Assembly (NCBI RefSeq): GCF_001687365.1 | Contig: NZ_LGLV01000012.1 | Span: forward strand, 1-64,000 | Length of the DNA stretch: 64,000 nt | Source: Pararhizobium polonicum | GTDB lineage: Bacteria; Pseudomonadota; Alphaproteobacteria; Rhizobiales; Rhizobiaceae | Reading direction: 5' to 3' | In this document: piece by piece, positions 7,541 to 16,065 of the stretch | Layout of the letters: every line of letters starts with the position of its first letter | Numbering within the stretch: the first letter of the stretch is position 1 | Notes under the pieces: generated by a model | What the model saw: only the letters and a program-made list of their open reading frames with translations | What the model was told of the DNA's origin: nothing | Database searches by the model: none | Position numbers and translations under genes: made by a program

Positions 7541-9886
7541 CTATTTCTGGGCCACCGGACGGACAAGCGGCGTGACGCGCCGAATTGTCACGCGCCGGTT
7601 TTCCTGCTCGGCCGCCAGCGTGCGAACCTTGAGGAAGCGCTCGCCATAGCCCTGCGTCACCAGGTTTTCCGCCGGAATGTCATAGACTTCCGTCAGCAAC
7701 GAAGCGACCGATTCGGCACGTTCGTCCGAAAGCACCAGGTTCGATTCGTCCGAACCGACGGCATCCGTGTGGCCCTCGATCAGGAAGGTTTCGCCCGGAT
7801 CCTTCTCGATCACTTCCAGCATGGCATCGGCCACCTTGCGCAGGGTCTTGGCCTGCGACAGCGGCACCTCGGCACTGCCGGTCGCAAAGGTGATCGTATC
7901 GAGATCGATACGGCGGACCTTGTCGCGGATACGGGCCGAGTTTCTCACCTCGTCGATCGAGTAGGTGCGCTCCACCTGCTCCACCGGCGGTTCGGCCAGA
8001 AAGTCATAGTAATCCCGGTCCGGCTCGCTCGACGTATCGATGATGTAATCGCGAACCGGCACACGCAGGCGCATCGGCGGCAGATCATCACCGGCGTCAA
8101 AGCTTGGCGGACGCGGACCTTCGCCGGCTTCCGGCGCATAGATCATCAGATATTCGCGCCCGTCCCGGTCGATCCGCGAACGCTGCACGATGTCGCCGTA
8201 ACGATTGTAGATCGTCACGATCCGCACACCGTTCGGCCGCTCGATCGTTTCGCGCGAGCGTCCACGCGACAGCTCTTCGTAATAGGTCTCCTGGGCGTTG
8301 CGGCGCAGGCGCGGACGGTCGTCGCCACGAACGATGATCTGGTCGCCGAAATCGAGAACCGTGCGGTTGTCGCGCGTCTCGTCGATTCGCGGCCGGCGGC
8401 GGTCGTTGCCGGTAAAGGCATCGATCAGGTCGTTGACACCGAATTCCGGCGCCCGGTCGACCCGGCGCCCGTCTTCCCGGATCGCTGCGTTCAGCTCATC
8501 CCGGCTCGGACGGCGGTCCTTGCGGCGCGACTGGGCTTCGGCATCGCTCTTCGGTACTTCGACATTCTGATCGTCGGCGCGCGCCCGTTCGCGCTGCTGG
8601 CGGCGCTTTTCGCGCGATTGGCTGTCGGCATTGTCGGCATCCTTGTCGCTGTCGAGAACAGCCGCGCCGTTGTCGACCGGAAGCACCACAGTCTCATCGG
8701 TTTTCGACGGATCGCGGGCGATTTTCTGCTTTTCCGCCTCGGTGCGCGTGTCGACGACATCGGGGATCGGCTTGCGGCGATCAGGCCGCTTGCGCCCCTC
8801 GGCCGCCTGGCCGTCGCCGTCGATCGCAGGACGCAGGTCGTCCCCGGCCACCGGATCCTGCTGCCCGGCCTGGCCATTCGCCTTCTGCTCGGCACGAATA
8901 CGCCGGCGTTCCTCGGCAGCCTTCTGCGCGGCCTCATCGTCCGTGCCAGGCTGGGCTTCCGTACCGGGCTGTGCTTCGTCCTGCTGCTGCGCGGCATCCT
9001 GGCGCTTCTTGCGCTCGGCGCGCGCCTTGGCCTTCTCGTCGGCGGTCTTTGCTGCCTCATCATCGGTAGACGGCTGAGCCTGATCCTGCTGCTGTTGCTC
9101 CGCCTGCTGCTTCTTCTTGCGCTCGGCGCGCGCCTTCGCCTTCTCATCAGCGGCCTTCGCTGCGTCATCGTCGGCGGATGGCTGGGCCTGATCCTGCTGC
9201 TGTTGCTCCGCCTGCTGCTGTTTCTTGCGCTCGGCGCGGGCCTTGGCCTTGTCCTCGGCAGCCTTCGCGGCCCCGTCATCACCAGACGGCTGGGCCTGAT
9301 CCTGCTGCTGCTGTTCGGCCTGCTGCTGCTTCCTGCGCTCGGCGCGGGCCCTGGCCTTGTCCTCGGCAGCCTTTGCGGCCCCGTCATCGGCAGACGGCTG
9401 GGCCTGATCTTGCTGCTGCTGTTCGGCCTGCTGCTGCTTCCTGCGCTCGGCGCGAGCCTTGGCCTTGTCCTCGGCAGCCTTCGCAGCCCCATCGTCACCA
9501 GACGGCTGGGCCTGATCCTGCTGCTGCTCGGCCTGCTGGCGCTTCTTGCGCTCGGCGCGGCTCGGCTGTTCGTCCTGAGCCGGCTGGGCCTCCCGCTGCG
9601 GCTGTTCCTGCTGCTGCTCGGCGTCCTGTCGCTGCTTGCGGCGCTCGGCGCGGCTTGGCTGCTCGTCCTGGGCCGGCTGCTCTCCGGATTGTTCGGCGTG
9701 CTGCTTGCGCTTCTTGCGCAGCTGATCCTCCGGCACCTGCTCGCCGCCGTCCGCCTGAGAGACGCCATTGTCCTGCGCGACTTCGAACGGCTTCATCAAG
9801 CTGTCGGCCAGCGCCGGCTGGATGGCGATCGAGACCGACAGCATCGGAAACGCCACGGTCGCGAAAAGTTTGGATCGAATGCTCAT
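7541..9886 (-). CDS. OmpA-family outer membrane/peptidoglycan-anchoring protein with long Gln/Ala/Arg repeat region
   Basis: A 781-residue exported protein. A signal peptide (ending near PALADS) leads into about 300 residues of low-complexity, highly charged sequence with tandem 36-residue units, listed separately. A basic, Arg/Asp-rich linker follows, then a region with DFGDQIIVRGDDRPRLRR and a C-terminal OmpA-like domain (about 660-775) with EGHTDAVG and the ENRRVTIRR ending that bind peptidoglycan. ATG 9886 has an excellent GGAGG seven bases upstream. No beta-barrel is visible, so the protein probably spans the periplasm from the cell wall. Similar rhizobial proteins exist with variable repeat numbers. 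The exact role is unknown; envelope structure is the inference. Confidence 0.85.
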   Translation of the reverse strand: MSIRSKLFATVAFPMLSVSIAIQPALADSLMKPFEVAQDNGVSQADGGEQVPEDQLRKKRKQHAEQSGEQPAQDEQPSRAERRKQRQDAEQQQEQPQREAQPAQDEQPSRAERKKRQQAEQQQDQAQPSGDDGAAKAAEDKAKARAERRKQQQAEQQQQDQAQPSADDGAAKAAEDKARARAERRKQQQAEQQQQDQAQPSGDDGAAKAAEDKAKARAERKKQQQAEQQQQDQAQPSADDDAAKAADEKAKARAERKKKQQAEQQQQDQAQPSTDDEAAKTADEKAKARAERKKRQDAAQQQDEAQPGTEAQPGTDDEAAQKAAEERRRIRAEQKANGQAGQQDPVAGDDLRPAIDGDGQAAEGRKRPDRRKPIPDVVDTRTEAEKQKIARDPSKTDETVVLPVDNGAAVLDSDKDADNADSQSREKRRQQRERARADDQNVEVPKSDAEAQSRRKDRRPSRDELNAAIREDGRRVDRAPEFGVNDLIDAFTGNDRRRPRIDETRDNRTVLDFGDQIIVRGDDRPRLRRNAQETYYEELSRGRSRETIERPNGVRIVTIYNRYGDIVQRSRIDRDGREYLMIYAPEAGEGPRPPSFDAGDDLPPMRLRVPVRDYIIDTSSEPDRDYYDFLAEPPVEQVERTYSIDEVRNSARIRDKVRRIDLDTITFATGSAEVPLSQAKTLRKVADAMLEVIEKDPGETFLIEGHTDAVGSDESNLVLSDERAESVASLLTEVYDIPAENLVTQGYGERFLKVRTLAAEQENRRVTIRRVTPLVRPVAQK
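8897..9559 (-). repeat. Tandem 108-bp coding repeat (36-residue units) in the OmpA-family gene
   Basis: About six consecutive units of 36 codons begin RAER(R/K)K and continue with a Gln-rich run (QQQAEQQQQ), DQAQPS, a short acidic piece, and AAKAAEDKAKA. The middle units are nearly identical and the outer ones have drifted; the last is longer by a GTEAQP insertion. The sequence predicts charged helices or coiled coil. Such arrays change copy number by slippage. Confidence 0.9.
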
Positions 9887-10264
9887 GTATTTCCTCCTTC
9901 AGAGGTCCTGTTTCGTTGTTTGCAACCGGTAGGACGTCCCGGCTTTCCTCGTCCTTCACCTTTGGACAGATCAAGCGGTAAAAAAAAGGCGTACCGGTTC
10001 AAATCAGCCAGCGAGGATTAGCGAACCCTGCATTAACTCAGGATGAATACCTCGTTCATCCCGGCGGGAGATAGGCCGGCAACATCGAGAAGCCAGCCCG
10101 GCGCATGACGATGTGCCGACTTTTCATGAAGATAACCGTGGTTTTCTGTTGATTTTTTCAAGTAAAGCGTAGGAATATCGCTGATGCCCGGCCGCAACGA
10201 CGGCCGGGATGTCGGTGCCTGCGAACAAGAAAAAACCGGGCACCGCCCAACAGAGAGGATCAAC
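9887..10264. other. Intergenic region between the OmpA-family gene and the amino-acid transport operon
   Basis: A 378-bp divergent spacer. It holds an A-rich stretch near 9980 and, in the leader of the transport operon, a perfect eight-pair stem CCCGGCCG-CAACGA-CGGCCGGG at 10187-10208 about 55 bases before the start codon. The hairpin has no T tract, so it is a leader structure or protein site and not an obvious terminator. No gene is supported. Confidence 0.45.
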
Positions 10265-11047
10265 ATGCGTATTTCAAGACGTTTCGCCATGGCCGCTTCG
10301 GCTGCCGTTTTCGCGCTGATGGCCGGCTCCGCCATGGCCGACGGCGAAAAGATCGTCATCGGCACGGAAGGCGCCTACCCGCCCTTCAACAACCTTGAGG
10401 CCGACGGCACGCTGACCGGCTTCGACGTCGATATCGCCAAGGCGCTCTGCGTCGAGATGAAGGCCGAATGCACCTTCGTCACCCAGGATTGGGACGGGAT
10501 GATTCCGGCGCTGGTCGCCAAGAAGTTCGATGCCATCATCGCATCGATGTCGATCACGCCGGAGCGCCTGGAAAAGGTCGACTTCACCAACAAATACTAC
10601 AATACCGGCCCGGCCATCGTCGTTCCCAAGGATTCGCCGATCACCGAAGCAACGGAGGCAGGCCTCGCCGGCAAGACGCTGGGCGCGCAGTCGTCGACGA
10701 CTCACTCCAACTATGCCGAAGCCTTCTTCAAGGAATCCGAGCTGAAGCTCTATCCGACCCCGGACGAGTACAAGCTTGACGTTGCCAATGGCCGTGTCGA
10801 TGCCGTCATCGACGACGTCGTCGTCCTGTCCTCCTGGCTGAAGACCGCTGATGGTGCCTGCTGCAAGCTTCTCAAGGCCCTGAAGCCCGATCCCGAGATC
10901 AACGGCATCGGCGCCGGCATTGCCCTGCGCAAGGGCGATACGGCATTGAAGGACAAGTTCAACGCTGCCATCACCGCGATCCGCGCCAATGGCAAGTACA
11001 AGGAAATCAACGACAAGTACTTCGACTTCGACGTCTACGGCGATTAA
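10265..11047 (+). CDS. Polar amino-acid ABC transporter, periplasmic substrate-binding protein (HisJ/ArgT/OccT type)
   Basis: A 260-residue family 3 solute-binding protein. The signal peptide ends at about residue 22 (SAMADG). The mature protein begins EKIVIGTEGAYPPFN, contains GFDVDIAKALC, and later DWDGMIPALVAKKFDAI and SMSITPERLEKVDFT, the signatures of lysine/arginine/ornithine, histidine and opine binders. Four late Cys are unusual. ATG 10265 has AGAGGA eight bases upstream. It is the first gene of an operon with two permease genes; a hairpin with a T run follows it, which would give more binding protein than permease. The exact ligand cannot be set from sequence. Confidence 0.9.
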   Translation: MRISRRFAMAASAAVFALMAGSAMADGEKIVIGTEGAYPPFNNLEADGTLTGFDVDIAKALCVEMKAECTFVTQDWDGMIPALVAKKFDAIIASMSITPERLEKVDFTNKYYNTGPAIVVPKDSPITEATEAGLAGKTLGAQSSTTHSNYAEAFFKESELKLYPTPDEYKLDVANGRVDAVIDDVVVLSSWLKTADGACCKLLKALKPDPEINGIGAGIALRKGDTALKDKFNAAITAIRANGKYKEINDKYFDFDVYGD

Positions 11048-11071
11048 TCCTTGGCCGATTGCTGAAATGCG

Positions 11072-11102
11072 ATGGCGGGAGGCTTGCCCTTCCGCCATTT
11101 TT
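11072..11102 (+). terminator. Hairpin with T run between binding-protein and permease genes
   Basis: ATGGCGG at 11072-11078 pairs with CCGCCAT at 11092-11098, with extra pairing inside the loop, and is followed by five T. It lies 24 bases after the binding-protein stop, where partial terminators often lower expression of downstream permeases. Confidence 0.6.
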
Positions 11103-11173
11103 GCCTGACAACGGACACCACCAAGACAATAACAATAAGCGCGCCACAAGGCCGTACCGGGGAAATCTGACGT

Positions 11174-11977
11174 ATGCAGGCTGCTTTTGCTGCCCTCTCT
11201 TCCATTGTCTCGTGGTTCGCCGGGATCGTCGATCCGATGTGCGGACCGGTCGGCGTGTTCCGGCTTCTGTCGCAGGAATCGCTCCTGTCATGCGGCGACA
11301 ATGGCTGGGGAGACGAGATCGCCTATGGTTTCCAGATCACCGCCAGCCTGGCGATCTGCACCCTGCCCATCGGGCTTTTCGTCGGCTTCTTCATCGCGCT
11401 GGCCAAGCAGTCCGAAGAAAAATCGCTGCGGCTTGCCACCAACATCTACACGACCATTTTCCGCGGGCTGCCCGAACTGCTGACGCTGTTCATCGTCTAT
11501 TACGGCCTGCAGATCGTCGCCCAGCAGGCGATGGCGGCCATCGGTTATGAGGGACCTGTCGAGATCAACGCCTTCCTGGCCGGCATGATCGCGCTCGGCG
11601 TCGTCTTCTCCGCCTATTGTTCGGAGGTTCTTCTATCGGCCTTCAAGGCCATTCCGCGCGGCCAGTACGAGGCCGGCGACGCGCTCGGCTTTCACCGTGG
11701 CAAGACCATGCGGCTGATCATCCTGCCGCAGCTGGTGCGCATCGCCCTGCCCGGTCTCGGCAATCTCTGGATGGCGCTGTTGAAGGATACGGCGCTGGTC
11801 TCGGTGATCGGCCTGCCGGATATCCTGCGCCAGACCGGCGTCGCCGCGCGCGTCACCAAACACGCCTTCGAATTCTTCTCGATCGCCTGCCTGCTGTTCC
11901 TGATTCTCTCGATGGTATCTTCCCTGGTATTTTCCGCGCTCGAGCGCTGGACCAAACGGTCGGAGGTCGCCCGATGA
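11174..11977 (+). CDS. Polar amino-acid ABC transporter permease (HisQ type)
   Basis: A 267-residue inner-membrane subunit. After an N-terminal segment of about 50 residues, the first helices begin at AYGFQITASLAICTLPIGLF; the cytoplasmic EAA loop, EAGDALGFHRGKTMRLIILPQ, begins near residue 164 and docks the ATPase. FRGLPELLTLFIVYYG is typical of the His/Glu/Gln/Arg permease family. The N-terminal Cys pair (DPMCGP, LLSCGD) is not common. Its last four bases overlap the start of the next permease gene (ATGA), indicating coupled synthesis of the two subunits. Confidence 0.9.
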   Translation: MQAAFAALSSIVSWFAGIVDPMCGPVGVFRLLSQESLLSCGDNGWGDEIAYGFQITASLAICTLPIGLFVGFFIALAKQSEEKSLRLATNIYTTIFRGLPELLTLFIVYYGLQIVAQQAMAAIGYEGPVEINAFLAGMIALGVVFSAYCSEVLLSAFKAIPRGQYEAGDALGFHRGKTMRLIILPQLVRIALPGLGNLWMALLKDTALVSVIGLPDILRQTGVAARVTKHAFEFFSIACLLFLILSMVSSLVFSALERWTKRSEVAR

Positions 11978-12804
11978 GCCACGCGCAAGCCATGCTGCCC
12001 GCCCTGCCGCCACCGCCGGAAGCACTGAAGCGCTATACATTCTCCCGTCTGCTCGGCCGTGCCCTGCTCGGCGTCTGGCTCGCCGCGTCCGTCGGCATTT
12101 TCCTGTTCATCGTCGATTCCTGGAGCGTCGAGAAATTCGCCAAATACGGTCCAAGCTTCCTTTCGGGGCTCAGGGTTACCGTCACGCTCGTCGCCATCTC
12201 GATCGTTCTCGGCGGCATCCTGTCCCTGCCGATCGCCTATGGCCGGATGACCAAGAACAAGGTGCTGTCCTGGATCGCCTATGTCTACGTCTATTTCTTC
12301 CGCGGCACGCCGCTGATCACCCAGCTCTTCCTCGTCTATTACGGGCTCGGCAGCTTCCGCCCCTACCTGGAAGCCGTCGGCCTCTGGTCGTTCTTCAAGG
12401 ACGCCTGGTTCTGTGCCCTGCTGACCTTCACGCTCAACACCGCAGCCTACCAGGCCGAAATCCTGCGCGGCGCCATCGAGAGCGTGCCGCGCGGCCAGCA
12501 TGAGGGCGCTGCGGCTCTGGGTCTCCCCAAGCGGATCGCCTTCTTCAAGATCATCCTGCCGCAGGCGATGATCGTGGCGCTGCGGCCCTACGGCAACGAG
12601 ATCATCCTGATGATCAAGGGTTCGGCCATCGTCGCCATCGTCACCGTGTTCGACCTGATGGGCGAAACGCGCCGGGCCTTTTCGCGCACCTACGATTTCC
12701 AGATGTATCTCTGGGCGGCCGTTCTCTATCTCATCATGGTCGAGCTGCTGCGCAACCTCTGGGCCTGGTTCGAAACGCGCCTGACCCGCCACCTGAAGCG
12801 CTGA
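11974..12804 (+). CDS. Polar amino-acid ABC transporter permease (HisM type)
   Basis: A 276-residue second membrane subunit of the same transporter. A proline-rich N-terminus (ALPPPPEALKRY) precedes the first helix, LLGVWLAASVGIFLFIVDSW. FRGTPLITQLFLVYYG and the EAA loop (GQHEGAAALGLPKRIAFFK) match the family. ATG 11974 overlaps the stop of the previous gene; the same frame is open much further upstream but only as a shadow of the HisQ gene. No ATP-binding gene follows: the next gene downstream encodes Usg. The ATPase must come from elsewhere in the genome. Confidence 0.9.
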   Translation: MSHAQAMLPALPPPPEALKRYTFSRLLGRALLGVWLAASVGIFLFIVDSWSVEKFAKYGPSFLSGLRVTVTLVAISIVLGGILSLPIAYGRMTKNKVLSWIAYVYVYFFRGTPLITQLFLVYYGLGSFRPYLEAVGLWSFFKDAWFCALLTFTLNTAAYQAEILRGAIESVPRGQHEGAAALGLPKRIAFFKIILPQAMIVALRPYGNEIILMIKGSAIVAIVTVFDLMGETRRAFSRTYDFQMYLWAAVLYLIMVELLRNLWAWFETRLTRHLKR

Positions 12805-12956
12805 ATCGGAGGACAGCTGGCAGCACTCGACACGACATGCTGCCAATTGCTTGTTTTTAAACACTATTTTTTCGACACGCTCAAAATATTCATAGCCGGT
12901 TAACCAATCGGGTGCTTCAATAGCAGGGACCATCATTCAGCAAAATGAGGTCCGAC

Positions 12957-13223
12957 ATGACACACGAACTGGAACTGCAGCTCAAGGGTTACGGCCTGAC
13001 GACGGCCCAGATCCTCTATCGCATGCCCGATCATCCGAGCTTCCTGCAGACCTATATCTGGCAGCACTACGACCTTGCTCCCGATTTTCCGGAAATGAAG
13101 AGTTTTCTGAAATTCTGGCAGGAAACGCTCGAAGGCCCCCTGCATTCGGTGCGCTACGTTCACCGCAAGCTGATCTCGGCTTCCGACTGGCGGGCGCTCA
13201 AGGGCGAGTTCATCATCAACTGA
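12957..13223 (+). CDS. Usg family small protein
   Basis: An 88-residue cytoplasmic protein of the alphaproteobacterial Usg family, whose function is not known; homologues are often annotated near tryptophan genes. Recognisable stretches are LKGYGLTTAQILYRMPDHP and LQTYIWQHYDLAPDFPEM. ATG 12957 has GAGG six bases upstream; an in-frame ATG at 12945 lies just before that Shine-Dalgarno and is less likely. It is separated from the permease gene by 152 bases of AT-rich DNA, so it probably has its own promoter, and converges with the SDR gene 24 bases away. Confidence 0.8.
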   Translation: MTHELELQLKGYGLTTAQILYRMPDHPSFLQTYIWQHYDLAPDFPEMKSFLKFWQETLEGPLHSVRYVHRKLISASDWRALKGEFIIN

Positions 13224-13247
13224 CCTCTCGCCCTGGAGCTCAACAAT

Positions 13248-13952
13248 TTACACCGACCGGGTGATGCCGCCGTCAATGCGGATGTTCTGGCCGGTAATAT
13301 ATCCGCCGCGATCGGTCGCCAGCAGCGCCACCAGTTCGGCCACCTCCTCCGATGTGCCATAGCGGCCCATCGGGATGCGCAACCGCCGTTCCTCGGTCGC
13401 CGGCAGGCTGTCGATAAAGCCCGGCAGGACATTGTTCATGCGGATATTGTCGCCGGCATATTTGTCGGCAAACAGCTTGGTGAAGGCGGCAAGGCCCGAG
13501 CGGAAGACGCCCGATGTCGGAAACAGCGGATCCGGCTCGAAGGTCGCGTAGGTGGAGATATTGACGATGCTGCCGGATTTCTGCTCCAGCATGATCGGCG
13601 TCACCAGCCGGGTCGGGCGCACCACATTGAGGAAATAGACGTCCATCCCCTTGTGCCAGTCATCGTCCGTCAGATCGAGCACTGCGGCACGCGGCCCATG
13701 GCCGGCGGAATTGACCAGCGCATCCACCCTGCCCCATTTGCCGTAGGCCGCATCCACCAGCCGCTTCAGATCGTCGTTCGACTGGTTGGAACCGGTGACA
13801 CCGATGCCGCCGAGCTCCTGCGCCAGTGCCTCACCCTTGCCGGAGGAGGACAGGATCGCAACGCGATATCCTTCCGCCGCCAGCCGGCGCGCCGAAACGG
13901 CCCCCATGCCGGACCCGCCCGCCGTGATGATTGCAACCTTCTGATCCGTCAT
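13248..13952 (-). CDS. SDR family protein with altered active site
   Basis: A 234-residue short-chain dehydrogenase/reductase fold. The N-terminus has VAIITAGGSGMG, a variant of TGxxxGxG for NAD(P) binding, then NSAGHGP and NISTYAT, which provides the catalytic-type Ser. Where YxxxK is expected the sequence is FPTSGVFRSGLAAFTK, so the Tyr and Lys are replaced (Ser and Arg by my alignment). The C-terminal GYITGQNIRIDGG is normal. The protein may be a non-oxidoreductase SDR, a binding protein, or use other residues. It is convergent with usg and divergent from the methyltransferase gene. Confidence 0.8.
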   Translation of the reverse strand: MTDQKVAIITAGGSGMGAVSARRLAAEGYRVAILSSSGKGEALAQELGGIGVTGSNQSNDDLKRLVDAAYGKWGRVDALVNSAGHGPRAAVLDLTDDDWHKGMDVYFLNVVRPTRLVTPIMLEQKSGSIVNISTYATFEPDPLFPTSGVFRSGLAAFTKLFADKYAGDNIRMNNVLPGFIDSLPATEERRLRIPMGRYGTSEEVAELVALLATDRGGYITGQNIRIDGGITRSV

Positions 13953-14184
13953 CGTCGTCTCCTCGTGTCAATGAAGGCGCGATAAAACCAGCAGCGGGCA
14001 GAGATCACAATCAAGAAATCCTGCACTTGCCATCAGCCCGCCTGTTTTACCGGTCCGGCTTTTCGCCCCGGCCTTGCCCGTCACGTCCCGATTTCAGCCG
14101 TGCCAAACGTTTTCCGGCCGCAAACGCCCGCATATGCGGGTTTTTACATTGCCAAACGCCTGTCCGCGCCGTAAAGACGCCGCC

Positions 14185-15000
14185 ATGCAGAAGATCGATG
14201 AAGAAGCCCTCGCCGAAGCCTACAATCGCGCGCTCGCGCTGGAGAAATCCGGTGACGTCGAGGCGGCGGTCAAGGCCTATGAAGAAGTCCTGGCGATCGA
14301 TCCGGACGATCACGGCGGCGCCGCTGTCCGCATCGCCTCGATGGGACGCGGCGAAACGCCCGACAAGGCGCCCGACGCCTATGTCGCCACCCTCTTCGAC
14401 CAGCATGCCGATGTCTTCGAGGATGTACTTGTCGAGCAGCTCGACTATCACGTGCCGATGCTGGTGCGCCAGCGCCTGCAGGCGCTCAAGCTCGGCCCCT
14501 TCGCCCGCGTGCTCGATCTCGGCTGCGGCACAGGCCTGACCGGCGGCGCCTTGCGCGACATGTCGGACGATATCACCGGCATCGACCTGTCGGAAAACAT
14601 GGTCGAGATCGCCCATGAAAAGGACGTCTACGAAACGCTCTACGTTGCCGAAGTCGTCGATTTCCTCGAGGACAACGACGACGAGCCCTTCGATCTCATC
14701 ACCGCCACCGATGTGCTGCCCTATCTCGGCGCACTGGAAGCGCTGTTCTTCGGCGCCGCCGAAAACATGAATGCCGGCGGCCTGTTCATCTTCTCAAGCG
14801 AAACATTACCGGCGGAAACCTTCGCCGGCCGCCCCTTCATGGTCGGCCCGCACCAGCGTTTCGCCCATAGCGAGGCCTATGTCCGCGAACGCCTGAACGC
14901 CATCGGCTTCGACGTCCTTGAACTCGCCGACATCACCGTGCGCAAGGAAGAAGGCGAGCCGATCGCCGGTCATCTGGTGATTGCCAAGCTGCGCGGCTGA
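14185..15000 (+). CDS. Class I SAM-dependent methyltransferase with N-terminal TPR-like segment
   Basis: A 271-residue cytoplasmic protein. Residues 1-45 form a TPR-like helix pair (AYNRALALEKSGDVEAAVKA, EVLAIDPDD). Residues from about 100 form a Rossmann methyltransferase: VLDLGCGTGLTGGAL is motif I for S-adenosylmethionine, IDLSENMVEIA is motif II and DLITATDVLPYLG is motif IV. The frame is open to 14074, but ATG 14185 starts directly before the TPR. Similar proteins are called TPR methyltransferases in rhizobia; the acceptor is unknown. Confidence 0.85.
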   Translation: MQKIDEEALAEAYNRALALEKSGDVEAAVKAYEEVLAIDPDDHGGAAVRIASMGRGETPDKAPDAYVATLFDQHADVFEDVLVEQLDYHVPMLVRQRLQALKLGPFARVLDLGCGTGLTGGALRDMSDDITGIDLSENMVEIAHEKDVYETLYVAEVVDFLEDNDDEPFDLITATDVLPYLGALEALFFGAAENMNAGGLFIFSSETLPAETFAGRPFMVGPHQRFAHSEAYVRERLNAIGFDVLELADITVRKEEGEPIAGHLVIAKLRG

Positions 15001-15442
15001 CATTGCGCCGCGGGTGATGATCCACCGCGGCAGCAACGCTCCTCCTCTTCGGCCTGCACCGCCGCGCAACTGCGGGCGGGCAATGATGTCATGCCCCTCC
15101 GGGCTACACGCCTCCCTTCACCGCTTTGGACTGAAGGCCCGCCCCACCGGCGACGACATGCTGCATGCATTTCCGAATCTTTCGCGGTCCGCATGAAAGA
15201 ATATTGCCAATATGCGCTGGTTGTTGTTTAATAATCTCTAATTGCAGGAATTGTTAATACAACACTTGCCGGAGCGGCAAATGTTATTTGTAACCATTTG
15301 ATTTCACTAAGTAACGACCGTCGATATCTCATCACCTTCAGTTGACACGTTGCCTTTTTCAAAGGCGACGCTGCTTGTTCATGCCGAAAATGCGTCGGCA
15401 CGAACGCTCTTGAACACTTGAATTTATTGTGGGGAGGCGAAA
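15001..15442. other. AT-rich intergenic region upstream of the GH19 gene pair
   Basis: A 442-bp spacer whose second half is distinctly AT-rich compared with the flanking genes. It holds a 13-bp palindrome ATATTG-C-CAATAT at 15201-15213, a TTGACA at 15342-15347 without a clear -10, and a short GCCTTT-TTC-AAAGGC stem near 15352-15366. Nothing here supports a gene. The composition fits an acquired segment or a regulated promoter region. Confidence 0.4.
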
Positions 15443-16054
15443 ATGGCCGGTAAATTAAACAGTAAATTTTTCTTCGACTATATCCGCTTGAACCTGTTTG
15501 ACGGCAGGATCTCGGCCAAGCAGGTCGAAGGGCTGAATGCCATCCTGAAAGTCTGGAACGACAAATACGCTGCCGACGACGACCGCTACCTTGCCTACAT
15601 CCTGGCGACGGCACACCATGAAACCGGCCGCGTCTTTCAGCCGATCAAGGAATGGGGCGGCGACAAGTATTTTCACAACAATTACGATATCCAGGGGAAC
15701 CGGCCGGCCGTTGCGCGCATGCTGGGCAACACCGTTCCTGGCGACGGCGTCAAATATTGCGGCCGTGGTTTTGTTCAGCTGACCGGACGCCGCAACTATA
15801 CCGACTGGTCGAAACGGCTGAACATCGACCTCGTTGGCAAGCCTGAGCTTGCCCTGGGTCTCGCGACCGCCTCGGAAATCCTTATCACCGGCATGATCAA
15901 GGGAACCTTCACGGGCAAATCGCTCTCCGATTATTTTTCGGCGCAATCGGCCAATTGGCAAGACGCACGGAAGATCATCAATGGAAAAGACAAGGCTCAA
16001 CTGATCGCAAGCTACGCGCTGAAATATTACGCAGCCATCAGCTACACGCTGTGA
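15443..16054 (+). CDS. GH19-like chitinase/endolysin-type glycoside hydrolase
   Basis: A 203-residue single-domain protein with the lysozyme-like GH19 fold often seen in phage endolysins. ATAHHETGR places the putative general acid Glu at residue 60, with Glu70 in QPIKE as a possible partner; GRGFVQLTGRRNYTDWS near residue 107 is the substrate-cleft signature of the family. No signal peptide is seen, so it would need a holin, lysis or a secretion device to reach peptidoglycan. ATG 15443 has an excellent GGGGAGG. The next gene starts 12 bases later and carries a related domain, so the two act together or arose by duplication. Target (chitin or murein) is not settled. Confidence 0.8.
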   Translation: MAGKLNSKFFFDYIRLNLFDGRISAKQVEGLNAILKVWNDKYAADDDRYLAYILATAHHETGRVFQPIKEWGGDKYFHNNYDIQGNRPAVARMLGNTVPGDGVKYCGRGFVQLTGRRNYTDWSKRLNIDLVGKPELALGLATASEILITGMIKGTFTGKSLSDYFSAQSANWQDARKIINGKDKAQLIASYALKYYAAISYTL

Positions 16055-16065
16055 CGGGGCAAGCC

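Noticed and set aside
8897-9559. Regular repeats suggesting a CRISPR array
   Set aside because: Units are 108 bp, contiguous and in frame with a protein; there are no spacers.
7769-10021. Plus-strand open frame of about 750 codons with leucine-rich repeats opposite the OmpA-family gene
   Set aside because: The apparent repeats mirror the 108-bp coding repeat on the minus strand, which has the signal peptide, Shine-Dalgarno and OmpA domain.
11617-11973. N-terminal extension of the HisM-type permease
   Set aside because: The extra codons are a shadow of the HisQ gene; ATG 11974 with an ATGA overlap is the natural start.
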